Shown piece by piece: positions 21,840 through 34,100 of a stretch of 64,000 nt of DNA. Below the pieces are notes generated by a model, which saw only the letters and a program-made list of their open reading frames with translations, made no database searches and was not told the origin of the DNA. The first letter of the stretch is position 1; the number at the start of each line of letters is the position of its first letter. Source of the DNA: Chloranthus sessilifolius (taxonomy: Eukaryota > Streptophyta > Magnoliopsida > Chloranthales > Chloranthaceae). Both the position numbers and the translations under genes were made by a program. The stretch covers positions 37,089,810 to 37,153,809 of the forward strand of contig CM037593.1 in assembly GCA_021018995.1 (NCBI GenBank). The letters are read 5' to 3'.

Positions 21840-24237
21840 CAGAAATACACCCATCAATCCAGAAATTTCTTGAACTAGAAATATACAAAAGAAAATCTAG
21901 CTGAGAACCAACGGAACCCATAACGTATACTCTCTATGCTTCCTCCTTGTGGCTTCCATCTAGAACTTATTACACCTCCGAAGGAGCCCTGGAATAATTT
22001 GGATGGTCCTCTCGCACATCGGGGGATCAACCCAACCTAAGTTTTCGGACCCTCTGTTCGGGCAGCTGACAAATCTTCTCCCCAGGTTCACAGTTGTTCG
22101 CGATGTCTGAATCTGCTGCAGACACCACACGGGTTCTCTACGATGAACTTTAGCTTCTCCGCCCAGCTCTACATCTTCTATGTTTACAAACCCTAACTGT
22201 AGCGCCAAATACATAATTTATAACTTATAGGTCTCGTGAGGCTCACGTGTGGAGAGGAAGAACCAACAGTTCTTTCGATTATTTTTTATTCAAATTGTTT
22301 TGGGAGACACATGATGACAAGTCACGTCAACCATCGCGTCTGCTAGGTCATCGCCACGTTGGCATGCCACACGCGCTATCTTAGGGTGTTGTATGCCAAC
22401 TCAACACTTACGGTTCGCATATTAACGGAAGGTGATTGTAAGGGTGTAACACCTGCCCCTCGAATTTTGTGTTGGTCAACTTATTGACTGAGAAATGATG
22501 AGACCTGACTGTGCCAGGTGACTGCCTGAGGCTAGTTCCATCCAAAATTATTAATTAAGCACCTCCAAAGACTTAACTTGAACCCATGATTGCATTCAAA
22601 TTAATTATAGTGTCAGAAATGTGCAAACTTTCACTCTATGAGACAACCTAGTCTCTCGTCTAAGCATTACTTTTGGGCAGAAACTTTCACATCCAATTTG
22701 CTTCCCAAGATCGTATTTGAGAAAACATACATAGACCTAATCGCGCTTGCGCTCTCTGTTTGATCACGACTCTCTATCAACTTTGGCCAGAAGGACTGCC
22801 CTTTTCTCTCTTCAGCACTTATATTTATTTTTGTCACTCTACTTACATAAAAATCCTAAATCAGCTTTGGTTAGAAAAATCTCGTACAAGCATGTGCCGA
22901 TCCAATCTTAATGAGGCACGAATCTTAAGATCCAAGAATTACACTGCGTACATAGGGGGTCCACCTTTGGGCAGACTACAACATGTTTCAGATATGTGCT
23001 TCAAATGATCATTTTACTAGTCTCCCTTGATCCCTAAGGAATGACACAAACCTCGTAAAATCTTATCGAGTCTGATTCAAAGTTTTAGGACTTGTTTCTA
23101 GATATATGCACACCATGCTAACTAATATTCTTTCGATAAATAAATCAATGTCACATACTCACACATTATAATTGATAAACTAATTAATAAAAAATAAACA
23201 TTTATGAGATATATATAGATTTTATAACTCGTCAAACTATGAATACATGGGCATGCATATCATAAATCAAGTCAACATCAACAATCCTTTCAAAAAAATA
23301 AAATAAAATTCAACATCAATAATATAATATAAAAACACATATGATGTTAATCTTGAATCAAATATAATAGTCTAAGAACAATCAAGCCAAGACAAAATAA
23401 AATAGTGTCCAAATCTAATTCTTTTCAATTCTACTACAAAGTGTCCGCAAAACGACATCTTATGGCCCAAAGCAGACTTAAAGCGAGTTCTTTATAATCA
23501 AGGAAAGTTCACATTCTTTAAGGGTCTGAAAATAATTTATAACAGTCTCAAACGATTCCAATAACCAGCTCAATGCTTAGGTCTCATCAACTAAATAAGA
23601 TTGGACTACTTTTGGACGAAAATCGGATCTATATCGGCCCCGAATTGCGACACTAAAATTGTGGCCAATATAGTCTTTCAAAGGATCTCAGTCAAGTTGT
23701 TGCACACAGAAACCTTCCTGTTGCAAACAAAACCAACTTATTGCACATGAAACATGTCTGTTAGCCACGAAGGGCACCTCTGTTTGCATTGTCACCGTGT
23801 TTGATTCCTATGTCACAGATCCCAAAAAATGGTCCTAAATTAATGTTTGAGCGTAATGTGTGCCTCATGATTTGAGGGCCACTTTTTGGGGCTTTGTGAA
23901 GCCTGAGAATAAAAAATTGGTCGTCGGATAGGTGCGTCATAATCTCAAGATCTACTTTATGGAAGATCGGGGTGAAACACGATCTCCACTTTTTATAAGG
24001 ACATTCATAATTTTCAAGGCTATATATAAATTAAGAAAAGCTAAGTCTTAAAAATAATATATGTACACAGCAAAATTAAGGTTCCCACAAATTTGTAACA
24101 AATTAAAGTATTTGCTTTCACAAATTTCAAAATATAAACTGATAATTTTCTTACCCATATTGGAAAGTACCAGCTAGACTACTCCACCTCAAATCAAAAC
24201 CAAAGCTAAAAATTTTATGGGGAGAGAGAGGCTCCTC
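21840..24237. other. No gene recognised
   Basis: AT-rich, frame-poor sequence. A TGTAACACCTGCCCC word at about 22446 resembles an LTR start, but no partner end was found. Near 23920-24000 there is a partial match to the foldback family words (GGAAGATCGGGGTGAAACACGATCTCCA). Confidence 0.4.
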
Positions 24238-24598
24238 ATGGCATAACTCTTTACTAGCCCCTACTACAGCAGAGTTCAACTACTTCAATTGGTTCCCATT
24301 CTCTTTTCTAACTTTCTAAAAAGGAGGATTTACCTACTCTAGCAGTGTTCTCTCTGCTCTCTACTAACTCCCTACCAGAGCTAATAAAATCTGATCTATC
24401 AAATAGTGAATAAAGAGCAGGGTAGAACTGTTGAACATGTAAATCTTGTATAAAACCTTACTATGCAAGGAGTTATCAAGGAAACGAGATATCTGCCAAA
24501 GCAGGTAGCAGGATGTTTAATAAAAAAGATGGGAACCTACTAAAGTAGGTGAACTCTGCTATAATAGGGGCTACCAATTACCAAAGAGCTATGCCATA
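24238..24598. mobile_element. Foldback MITE, about 360 bp
   Basis: Outer arms ATGGCATAACTCTTTACTAG and GCCCCTACTACAGCAGAGTTC (24239-24300) are matched in reverse complement by GAACTCTGCTATAATAGGGGC and CCAAAGAGCTATGCCAT (24528-24595). No clear target duplication was found, so borders are approximate. No coding capacity. Confidence 0.6.
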
Positions 24599-24704
24599 CA
24601 CAACCAGAATCTTTGGAAAAGAAACACAGACTTTTTTATCAAACAAACAAGATTAGGCACAAGAAGATGAAATTATTTTTTCAATAAAACAACTTTCTTA
24701 AAAT

Positions 24705-24886
24705 GGGCAATGGTTAGGTCCAACCAAGTAGATCGGATTTCCAATCCTACCCTATCTGTTACCCTTGAAAATATGAGAATCTTGACAGCACATCATAATA
24801 TAAAAAGTGATAACAAAAAAAGTCAAGATGCTTATTTTTCCAAGGCAACTGATGAGGTTCTACTTGCTAGGACCTAACCATTGCCC
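24705..24886. mobile_element. MITE with 8/9-bp target duplication
   Basis: A 182-bp element with termini GGGCAATGGTTAGGTCC and GGACCTAACCATTGCCC, exact complements over 17 bases. Flanks are TCTTAAAAT (24696-24704) and TCTTAAAAA (24887-24895). Duplication length and G-start termini suit a Mutator-like MITE; hAT origin with 8-bp duplication is the alternative. Confidence 0.78.
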
Positions 24887-25639
24887 TCTTAAAAAGAGTA
24901 GAGACTCTATTAGAGCTCACCACTTCACTACCCTATCACTTTCTGCGCCCCGCCCAAGGCTCTGAGGTAGTAGGAGAAGATAATCCTATTCTCTTTCTCA
25001 GAGCCCGAGGGAGTGTGTAAACTATGAATCAAAATCTCGGCCAAAATTTCTAAATTTCGGCCGAGACGTCTTGGTTTCGGTCTAAACCGAGACAATAAAA
25101 TGTAAATTATTGGCCCCCTTTCGGAAATACTAAATTATCGGCCGATAATTTGATTTTTCAATTATTGGCCGATAATTTCAAATTATCAGTCAAATGGTGA
25201 TTTTCGTTTCTTTAAGCTTTTTTAAAGAGGTATAAAACCCAATTTTTTAAGGGCAAGTGGGCGACCCATGTTTAAAAGGGGTTTTCAATGTTTATGGGGT
25301 ATAAAACTTATTTTTTTAAAGGTAACTCATATTTTGGAAGGGGTTTTAAAGGAAACCCACCGGAATCCCACTCATTCTCGCCGGATTTGCTTAATAAAAC
25401 TCAGTTTTTGCCAAAAAAAGATTAAGAAAGAAGAAGAAAAATTGGATCGGGTTTAATCCCAGGGAAAAAAAAAAATGGAGGAGAAGAAGAAGAAGAAAGG
25501 AAAAAAAAGAAAAAAAAAGGAGGAGACTCTCTTGCTAGTCTTCTTCTTCTTCCTACCGGATCTCATGTGTTTTTTTCCTTTTTATTTATTTGGCTTTGCA
25601 TATTAAAGAAGAGAGTATGGGACTGACTCTCATACTAGT

Positions 25640-25995
25640 AATGCTAGTCAAATATACACTAGAATGGTGCTAAAATGATATTAGACCATAAGGGTTTACA
25701 ATATAGGTGATCTTAATCGTCAAAATTATTGTTTAGGGATATTTAAACCATCTGACCAGTGGAGTATAATATCAACTATTAGTTTTAATTTTAAGGGCTG
25801 ATATTATAATTCATTAATCGGATGGTTCACATTCACTGCCCAGCCTTCAATCTATGATTGATTAGACGATGTTTAAATGATCTCACACCATTAAAGTGTG
25901 ATTCATTATTATGCCATGTGGCACGCACCTATTATTTGTCAAATGGTATATAAATGATCTTACACCATTAAAAACTTACTTTTTATTTTACACAA
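25640..25995. mobile_element. MITE, family G, copy 1 (nested)
   Basis: The sequence shares ordered words with 35760-36110: TTTAAATGATCT(C/A)ACACCATTAAA, GTGTGATT(C/T)AT, TATGCCATGTGGC and ATCGGATGGTT. It lies inside the hAT-like element. Borders are uncertain. Confidence 0.5.
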
Positions 25996-26019
25996 TTAAA
26001 GTGTGATTTATCATCATGA

Positions 26020-26290
26020 TTGCTTCAGATAAGATGATGGAGATCTTGTTTCACCCCAATCTTCCAGAGACGATTAATTTTTTATTACAAATGTCATATA
26101 TTCGCCAAAAATGGCCATAAAATCATATTTGAGTCTAATATATGCCATAAGATTCAAGGAAAATTTTTCAAAGATCTGTGACATGTGAAATTAAAAATTG
26201 ACCATGATAGGTGTGACATGATCTCAAGATCCATTGTGTGGAAGATCAGCGTGAAACACGATCTCCATCATTTGTTCAAAGCAATCAATG
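26020..26290. mobile_element. Foldback MITE, family F (nested)
   Basis: Arms ATTGCTTCAGATAAGATGATGG with GATCTTGTTTCACCCC (26020-26060) are matched in reverse complement by GTGAAACACGATCTCCATCA and TTGTTCAAAGCAAT (26249-26287). The spacer is about 190 bp. It is nested in the hAT-like element at 25023-26793. Confidence 0.65.
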
Positions 26291-26801
26291 GGTTTAAAGG
26301 GATTTCACATATGGGCACTTTCAGAGATTGTCTGAGCTGTAATAGAGGTACCCATTATATATAGAGGTACCCAATATTTCCCACAGTAGATCTTGAGATC
26401 ATAGCCCAACTAGTAGACGACCAGATCTTGATTCTACGTGACATACATCCCCAAAGTGACCTTGGTCATGGACGTATCATGAGAAGGTTCTTGGGTCACT
26501 TTTGAGATTTTTTAAATGTAGAATCAAAATCTGTCTGTCTAATATGTTTTGCATGAGTTCAAGATCCATTGTGTGATAAAAAATTAGCTTCACTAGTGTA
26601 AATATGTATTTTAACAATGTTAAAGAGTTTCAAAAAACCAATAAAATAAAGTTCGGCAAAGTTCGATAAAGTTCAGAGCATATTTAAAAAAAAAATCTGA
26701 AATTTATCGAAACTTTGACCAAAATCTACCGAAATTTTGACCAATTTACGGTTCGGGTCATGGATGAAACCGAAACTGAGATTTTGATCCATTGTGTAAA
26801 C

Positions 26802-27265
26802 CCACTCGAAATAAACACTAAACCCTTTTGAAATCAACCCAAAACTCTCTTAAAACCAACCTGCTTCATACTTATCAAAATTCTCTTGAAACCCATTTGA
26901 AACTCTCATTGCCATTGTCCACGCGACATGCCGAAGTTAGGAAAGAAAAGAAGTTACCTTTGATTTCTGGTGGATTTCAGGCCGGTATGAAGAGGGTTTT
27001 GATTTAGGGTTTCAGTTTGAGGATGAAAGATTTGGCCCTCATGTTGGTGCTCTCTTTTTGTTTAATGTAAAAAAAAGTTAAAATAAGTGGTGTGCCAGAA
27101 TAGAATTACCCAAAGAGCATTTCTTTGGGAGAAATCTTAAAGCCCAAAGTTAAAAAAAAATTATTTCCACGAACCCACAAATATTTGCTATTTAATTTTA
27201 AATGGAGCAAAACAGAATTTAAATTAGGGTAGCTTTATTCTCGCCCACAGAACCTTAAAATAGGC
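26802..27265. other. No gene recognised
   Basis: AT-rich sequence between two transposons; nothing further is identified. Confidence 0.4.
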
Positions 27266-27267
27266 CA

Positions 27268-27662
27268 ACACTAAAAATTATTGATTGCTTTAAATCAGAT
27301 GATGGGAGAGCCAACATTAAAAATCATTGATTGCTTTAAATCAAATGATGGGAGAGTCTGCTTGGCTCCAATCTTCGACACAAAGGATATTGAGGCTATG
27401 CGTGTGCCATCAAATGGTCAATTTTCAATTCTACACAACACAAGTCGCCAAAAATGTGGTCCTAAAGTCATGGGGCACACATCACACTCAAATATGATTT
27501 TAGGGCCATGTATTTTGGATCTGTGACATGCGGGAAAAAAAAATAATATAACTGTCTTATGGTACGTTTATGGCCTCAAGATCCCTTGTGTGGAAGATTA
27601 CAGCAAAACACAAAATATCTATCATCTAATTTAAAGCAATCAATAATTTTTGGCGTGAACAT
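27268..27662. mobile_element. Foldback MITE, family F
   Basis: Arms AAAAATTATTGATTGCTTTA with AATCAGATGATGG (27272-27304) are complemented by ATCATCTAATTTAAAGCAAT with CAATAATTTTTGG (27628-27655). The left arm sequence is repeated again at about 27317-27352, so one arm is duplicated. A short open frame inside has no recognisable domain. Confidence 0.65.
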
Positions 27663-28328
27663 ATGTCAAGAATCTGTGGGCGTGATTAAGGCTATCCTTT
27701 AAATTATATCCTCTCACGATTCAACCAGTTATGTATGGAAAGGTTTCCTTGATCCATCGAGTCTCGATTCGATCAGACAACGATAAAATTTAAAATAGAT
27801 ATGAAGCTTTTCTTCTAGTGTCTTCTTCTTATTTTTGTTTTCTCTAGATTTGCTTGATTCTAGATGCGTAGGGAAGCTGAATCGAACACCTTTCCAACGG
27901 TTTCTTATTCAATTTTAACTTCAGGAGAACTTGAGAGTTATGGTCCTTCAAAGTTGACACCAATTTGATTCCTCAAGGCCAATTTCACCACAACTTTGAA
28001 GTTATATAGGCTAAAATTAAACAATTTCAAATTCAACTAAAAGGTGATTCAAATACCTTTGAAATGAGTGGGTTTACATTTTTTAAATACCAAAATTTTA
28101 AGAAAAAATTAATCTTTAGATATCCTCATTTGACCTTGGACTCTTTAAACTATTGATACTTTCAAAATCCCTTTTCAATTCAATGACCCTTTACTTACCT
28201 CAAATTGTGGTGTAAGGTTTGGTTAGGGTTTCAAAGTTGGGGGAGAGAAGTTCAATCAAATCCTTCATAGCTCACTATCCCTCACTTTAAACCACACAAT
28301 CAAAAAAATAATGTAACATATACTTCAT

Positions 28329-28332
<4 letters not shown>
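27663..28332. other. No gene recognised
   Basis: AT-rich sequence without coding or repeat features beyond short A/T runs. Confidence 0.4.
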
Positions 28333-28403
<71 letters not shown>

Positions 28404-28407
28404 ATAT
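28333..28407. repeat. Compound (TA)n-(GT)n microsatellite
   Basis: About 25 TA units are followed directly by about 10 GT units. Tyr/Ile-repeat frames over it are artefacts. Confidence 0.95.
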
Positions 28408-28743
28408 GAAATAGTATCATCACCGTACTCCAACATCAACATGAAAGTCTGTGTGGCCACTGAAATACAGTTTTGGTGCCATATAGAACTTCGGCAACAT
28501 ATATAGATTAAGTTCAAAGAAAAGAAGTCAAATTTTAATTGCAATTCAATGATCTAAATTTTACAACCCTAAAAACACAAGGTGGAGATGTTTTAAATTT
28601 TTCTTTTTAAGAAATGATCTAAACGATGCTACCTTGCTCCACATGGCACCCAAAATATTCTTTGACTACCACGTAAACCTCCATGTGGATGTTGAAATAC
28701 GGTGAGGTTACTCCACTTAGAGAACCCTCGCAACACACACACT

Positions 28744-28746
28744 CTC

Positions 28747-28821
<75 letters not shown>
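28744..28821. repeat. Compound (CT)n-(TA)n microsatellite
   Basis: About 16 CT units run straight into about 20 TA units. Confidence 0.95.
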
Positions 28822-28823
<2 letters not shown>

Positions 28824-29478
28824 CAAGATAATTAAGCTCGTGAGTAGCCCTATTTCCCTTGAATACACATTATATTCCATGAAAAAAGATGAGTTTTTTG
28901 TAAATTTTCTCCAATCAATTCACTAATACATCCCGTGAATATAACTAGCCCTTGCCAGATAACTTATGAATATGAACTTTGTTACTATGGCTGATCCCAT
29001 GGGGCAAGGTTGAGATGATGATATGGAGGATACAAAGGATTCTCGGATCCGGTTTAGTAAAGTGGCTTCCGAAATTTTCAGGTTAAGCATTTTCCATCCA
29101 AGGATATGGTGTATTTTAATTATCAAAAAAGAAAAAGAAAATCGTTTGTTTGAAAAATATTGTGAGCGATAGGCGGCCAGATTGTTGGGAGGAAAGTGCT
29201 TTTCACCTAATATTTTACCCTTAAAAGGACTCTTCGAAAGCAGCTTTACCAAGCAGGGATTTAACTTTCATCAATTCATGGAAGTAATTTTCATATTTAG
29301 ATTCCCTTCTTTCAAGGGCTAAAAGCCGGGTAAGGGTAAACCTATTTAATTCCATCAATGAGGAGAGAAAGAGAGAGAGAGAGACATCCTACTTTGTATG
29401 AGGAACGTCCGAAACGCTCGACACCCTAAGGAGAACCCAAGAGAGGTTTGCACATGGAAAGCTCTTTTAAGCTTTAGG
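28822..29478. other. No gene recognised
   Basis: No credible coding frame; a 109-codon minus-strand frame (28923-29252) has no known motif. A GA-rich stretch lies at about 29360-29385. Confidence 0.4.
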
Positions 29479-29817
29479 CACCGAAGTTAAAAAAAAAAAA
29501 AAAGACTTGATATTTTAGGGATATGTGACATGTGAAAACATAATTTGGATCATCTGATTTAAAGTTCATGATCTATAAATCCTTAGTGGATAGGATTGGC
29601 ATGAAATATAATCTTTATCATATGATTAAGTATAGTCAAAGGATATTATTTGATTCAATAGTTGACAACAATAGATCATATGGTCAATATCATGTTTTGC
29701 TCCAATCTTATCCACTAGGGATATATAGATCATGAACTTTAAATCAAATGGCCTAAATTGCGATTTCACATGTCACATATCCCTAAAATATAAAGTCTTT
29801 CTTTAACCTCAGTGCAA
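29479..29817. mobile_element. Foldback MITE, about 340 bp
   Basis: Nearly the whole segment folds on itself. GATATTTTAGGGATATGTGA and CATGTGAAA on the left are complemented by TTTCACATG and TCACATATCCCTAAAATAT on the right. Inner arms TTTAAAGTTCATGATCTATA / TATAGATCATGAACTTTAAA and outer ends GGCACCGAAGTTAA / TTAACCTCAGTGC also pair. A poly-A run of about 15 lies in the left arm. Confidence 0.72.
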
Positions 29818-30194
29818 TCACTAAAAAGCGTGTGCAGCAGGTAATGGCTTCCTTTAAGATCCCATTTAGGAATTTTTCTTTTTGTGTGCACGGTAAGCAT
29901 ATCTGCGAGTGAGCGTTGCAGCCCTAAAAAAAAGGTCCACAAATAATGATAAAGCAGATGATAGCAAGTGCCCGACAGGTGCCCTACGGGCTGTGGATAG
30001 GTACATCGCCGCCTAGTGGTCATGTTTCCAGTGTGACACTGATCAGATCAATCTCAAACCACCAACCTTGTTAGATGCAAATGCCTAAATTTTTTTTATG
30101 CCAAATTACTGCTTATTTGTGTTCTCATAAATAGCTGTAACCGGTACCTCTATTTACAATCCAAAATTCTTCTCAACACCGGTTTCAAGTGCTT

Positions 30195-30500
30195 AAACTG
30201 TTGACAGCTTTGAATTGAATGATGGAGATTATTTTCACCCCAATCTTCCACACATTGGATCTTCAGATCATCTACCTACCATCAGACAGTTAAATTCGAA
30301 TTCTAGATGGCACATCCCAAAACGTGAACATGCTCATGCATACATCAAATGTGATTCTAATTCGCTTCTCATGATGGGTGTCATGTGAAATCAAAATCCA
30401 ACAATCTGACTGTAGATCTAGAGATCTATTATGTGGAAAATTGGGAAGAAAAGGGTCCCCATTGTGTGATTCAAAGCAGTCATCGGTTAGGCATGTAAAA
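30195..30500. mobile_element. Foldback MITE, family F
   Basis: Arms ACAGCTTTGAATTGAATGAT, GGAGATTATTTTCACCCCAA and TCTTCCACACATTGG (30205-30259) are complemented by GTGGAAAATTGGGAAGAAAA and GTGTGATTCAAAGCAGT (30432-30481). The words match the members at 26020 and 23920. Confidence 0.6.
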
Positions 30501-31100
30501 TTTGGGTTCAGACGGAAGACTCTCGGGTCGAAAATAAAGGTACCCCTGTGTAACTCGCTTTTGACCATATGGACAAAAGTTGAGTGGACTCAAAGTGCTG
30601 ACGCCGCATGCAGGTCGGGTTCCTAATGTTGTTTATGGCCCACCCATTACACTTGGGTCTTGGTGATTATTTGGACCAGCAATATTTGCATATACTAGAG
30701 ACCTCCAAAAACCGCACAAAACACATTCCTGCTCAAAACTAAGGAATAGAAGGGAAAGAAATTGGTATCAAAATATAAACTGAATGTATGCAACCCCGTC
30801 TTAACCTACAAAATTTAGCAAAATTAAAGCCATAATAAATACCAGTCTAAGACATTTCTGATAAATAGAGACCCATACGATACAAAATCCTAGCAGCTGC
30901 TACAAAATTTGCAATGATGTGGAATCACCATTCACCATCATAATTGCAAATAAAATGTACCATATCATTCCATAACTATATGTTAACTGTTTTAGAATTA
31001 GAAAATCAAAATTTATAAACGCATTAAAAGTAAATTTTAAAAAAATTGACCTTACTCGGATGAGAAAACAAGCAAAAATGGAAGTAAGAAGAACCCCACT
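30501..31100. other. Intergenic and probable 3' UTR of eIF4A
   Basis: The part nearest 31100 should be the 3' UTR of the minus-strand eIF4A gene. No clear AATAAA signal was seen on the minus strand, which is common in plants. Confidence 0.45.
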
Positions 31101-34100
31101 TCAAAGCAGGTCGGCAACATTTGACGGCAGCTCCTCAATCACCACATTATAAAACCTCTGAATATCAGACAGCATCCGTTCATCATCACGTGTTGCAAAG
31201 TTGATTGCGACACCTTTCCTCCCGAACCTCCCGGACCGGCCAATACGATGCAAATAATTCTCCGGTTGAGTGGGCAGATCGTAATTTATGACCAGCGAAA
31301 CCTGTTGAACGTCGATACCACGAGCCAATAGGTCAGTAGTAATCAATACACGGGAAGATCCAGAGCGGAACTCACGCATGATAATATCCCTGGTGTTTTG
31401 GTCCATGTCACCATGTGTGGCAGATACCGTGTGATCTCGACTCCTCATCTTGTCAGTCAACCAGTCAACCTTTCGTCGGGTGTTGACAAAGATGACGCTT
31501 TGAGTTATGGCAAGGGTTTCGTAGAGGTCGCAAAGGGTTTCGAGTTTCCATTCCTCTTTCTCAACGTTGACATAAAACTGTTTAATTCCCTCAAGTGTGA
31601 GTTCATCACGCTTCACAAGGATCCTCACGGGCTTGTTCATGAATTTGCGGGTAATCTCAAGGGCCTCAGGGGGCATTGTAGCAGAGAAAACACCAACCTG
31701 AACTTTGGATGGGAGCAGCTGGAATATATCGTAAATCTGACACAGGAATCAATTAATTAGAATAGGTTTTGCTTAAAACAACCATCTAAATGATACGTGC
31801 TATGAACAAGAATTAAAAAGAAACCAGAATCCGATAAATATTTAGCTAATTAGGGATTGGGCCTGTAGCCCAATGGAAGATTGACAGTATTGCTACCTCT
31901 AGGGTGCAGGTTCATTCCCAGTATACCCTATCAAAAAGTAATAATTAAATCATACTATCTAGCTATTTAAACTGAGAGTTGCTATTAGGCACAGGCCACA
32001 CTCACTGCACAGTTCAATATCACCACGCAAAAAAAATCTATGCGTCTTCCAAAGTTTGAACGGTTTTACAGAGGGAGATTGACCTGTGCACCACTCTTGG
32101 TGGATGCAGCCTGTGCACCAAATACAAAAGGCCAGAGATTTAGTGTTCCGGTCAAGTGAACTGCTGATTGCATTTAAGCCATGTTTGGCTGACCTTTTTG
32201 AACTAAATGGGTGGTGGCTTTTTACTGGTTTACAAAATAGAATCAAAGATCTGAAACGGCATTGATTGAGATTTAAAGGAATGAGATCTACAAAGAAGCC
32301 TTAGATATTGATAATTTTATACAGCACACTTTGTTCTATCTTTACGGTTTTCTCTTTCTAGTCACATAGTATGCTACTGGTGTCAGTTTGTATGTCTGGC
32401 CGTGTCTGAAATCTGAATGTGCCCAAGTGTGGGTCATTTTTTTTTTTCTTTAAACTAAATCTCTGGTCTGTAAAACTACAAAATACAGGGGTTGATTTAG
32501 TGGTCATGTTTTCTTTAAACTAATTATCTACTGAATGTTTGGTAATCTTCTCACTTCTGTATTATAATTAATTGTTACAGACCAGAGATTTAGTTTTAAA
32601 AAAAAAAAAAAATGACCCACACTTAGGGCACATTCAGATTTCAGACGCCACAAGAATCTCCAAAGGTCCAAATCTCAATCGAAAAAGAACAGGTTATTGG
32701 GGCTTCATGTATGAATAGGTTTGTATCTCCAGAAACATGGCATATTTCAGTCACGTAACCTGATGGCAGAAACAAGTTAACAACTAGATTCACTTTGCCT
32801 GGTGTCAACCTCACAAGAAATCCTCAGTATAAAACTGTTTACGAATGAATAATCAAATCACAAAGACCACTAAGGATCTATTACTACAATATATGTAAAA
32901 ATTCTACCCACAGAAATCTTGGCCATGATAAAATTTTAAAGAAATCCTTTACTTTCACAAAGCATCCCATATTTTTTCTTCAACGACACCTAGGTTTTGT
33001 ATTTCACAATTGAACTCATATAGAAATGTTCTCGAAATATTCTTCCCTCAAGCCAAGCTCAGAGAAAACCGAGTAAATTAAGTAAACTGACAACGGAAAA
33101 AAGGATGGGAGAGGAGTTTCAGCAGATAATTAATCCAAAAGGTTTACAGTACTTGGATCAGTTGGTTGATGCACCAACCCAAGATTTGAAGGGGGAGGCA
33201 AAATGGATAAATAATGGTAAATTTGAAACTTAAAAGAAGATACAATTTTGCACCACATTAGCTTTGATGTATCTTTCCAAGCTGTGTTTCTTTATCATTT
33301 ATATATGAAGGTGTTAACCTGTGTTACATAGTTATCCGATGCCTCCCCTTCAATTATCCATAAGATAGATTAACCTTAAGAAGAAAATATTTCCTCAACC
33401 AAAAAAATATGGTAAAGAACATTAAAGGCAAAGTTAGAAGGAAAGACCTGATCCTTAAAACCTCGAGAAAGCATTTCATCAGCTTCATCCAATACAAACA
33501 TTTTGATGTAGTCAGAGCGAAGAGACTGTCTTCGCAACATGTCAAACACACGGCCAGGAGTCCCAACAACAACATGGACACCACTTGAAAGGATCCGTTG
33601 ATCCTCACGAACACTGGTTCCACCCACACAAGCATGAACCTTCACGCCCAGATAATCGCCTAGTGCTCGCATAACCTTTTCAATTTGTTGTGCAAGTTCC
33701 CGAGTGGGAGCGAGAACCAAAGCCTGGCATTCAACTACGCCATAATCAAGCTGCTGAAGAATTCCGGAGCAGAACGTTGCCGTTTTTCCAGTACCAGACT
33801 GTGCCTGCTGGATTACATCAAGCCCCTTGCAAAAGGGCACAATTCCCCTCTGTTGAATTGCAGAGGGTTTCTCAAATCCTTCAAAAGAAATTGAACATCC
33901 AACTTTCAGAATAATCCATTATGAGCAAACATACAACAGCATTACTTTCAACAACAAAAGCCGAATCAACAATAAAATAAAAAATAAAAAATAAAATAAC
34001 AAAAAGTGTGGAGACCGGGATGGCTCTACCATATGCATAGATGCCTCTCAGAAGGTTCTCTTGCAAACCCATAGAATCAAATGTGTCAAAGCTCTCCTCA

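Larger units (their letters stand above)
25023..26793. mobile_element. hAT-like non-autonomous element, 1.77 kb
   Basis: Terminal inverted repeats TATGAATCAAAATCTC (left) and AATGGATCAAAATCTC (reverse complement of right) are flanked by an exact 8-bp duplication, GTGTAAAC, at 25015-25022 and 26794-26801. Both ends carry self-complementary CGG/CCG words (GGCCGATAATT, TTCGGTCTAAACCGA; right side AAGTTCGGCAAAGTTC). The 8-bp duplication points to hAT. The interior holds later small insertions and simple purine tracts. No transposase frame is seen. Confidence 0.75.
31737..33447 (-). other. Last intron of eIF4A (1.71 kb)
   Basis: Donor CAG|GTCTTT and acceptor CAG|ATTTAC join residues Q202 and I203 in phase 0. 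The intron carries a tRNA-like segment and a hairpin MITE, listed separately. Two short coding introns (33879-34029 and 34137-34301) contain no inserts. Confidence 0.9.

Noticed and set aside
22445-23650. LTR starting TGTAACACCTGCCCC
   Set aside because: Only a start-like word was seen; no end, primer site, polypurine tract or partner LTR.
28287-28926. Open frames rich in Tyr-Ile repeats
   Set aside because: They are translations of the (TA)n microsatellites.
28923-29252. 109-residue minus-strand frame as a host gene
   Set aside because: No recognisable motif, no splice context and AT-rich background; likely chance.
31856-31935. Functional tRNA gene
   Set aside because: A and B box-like words are present but the stems needed for a cloverleaf are not convincing.
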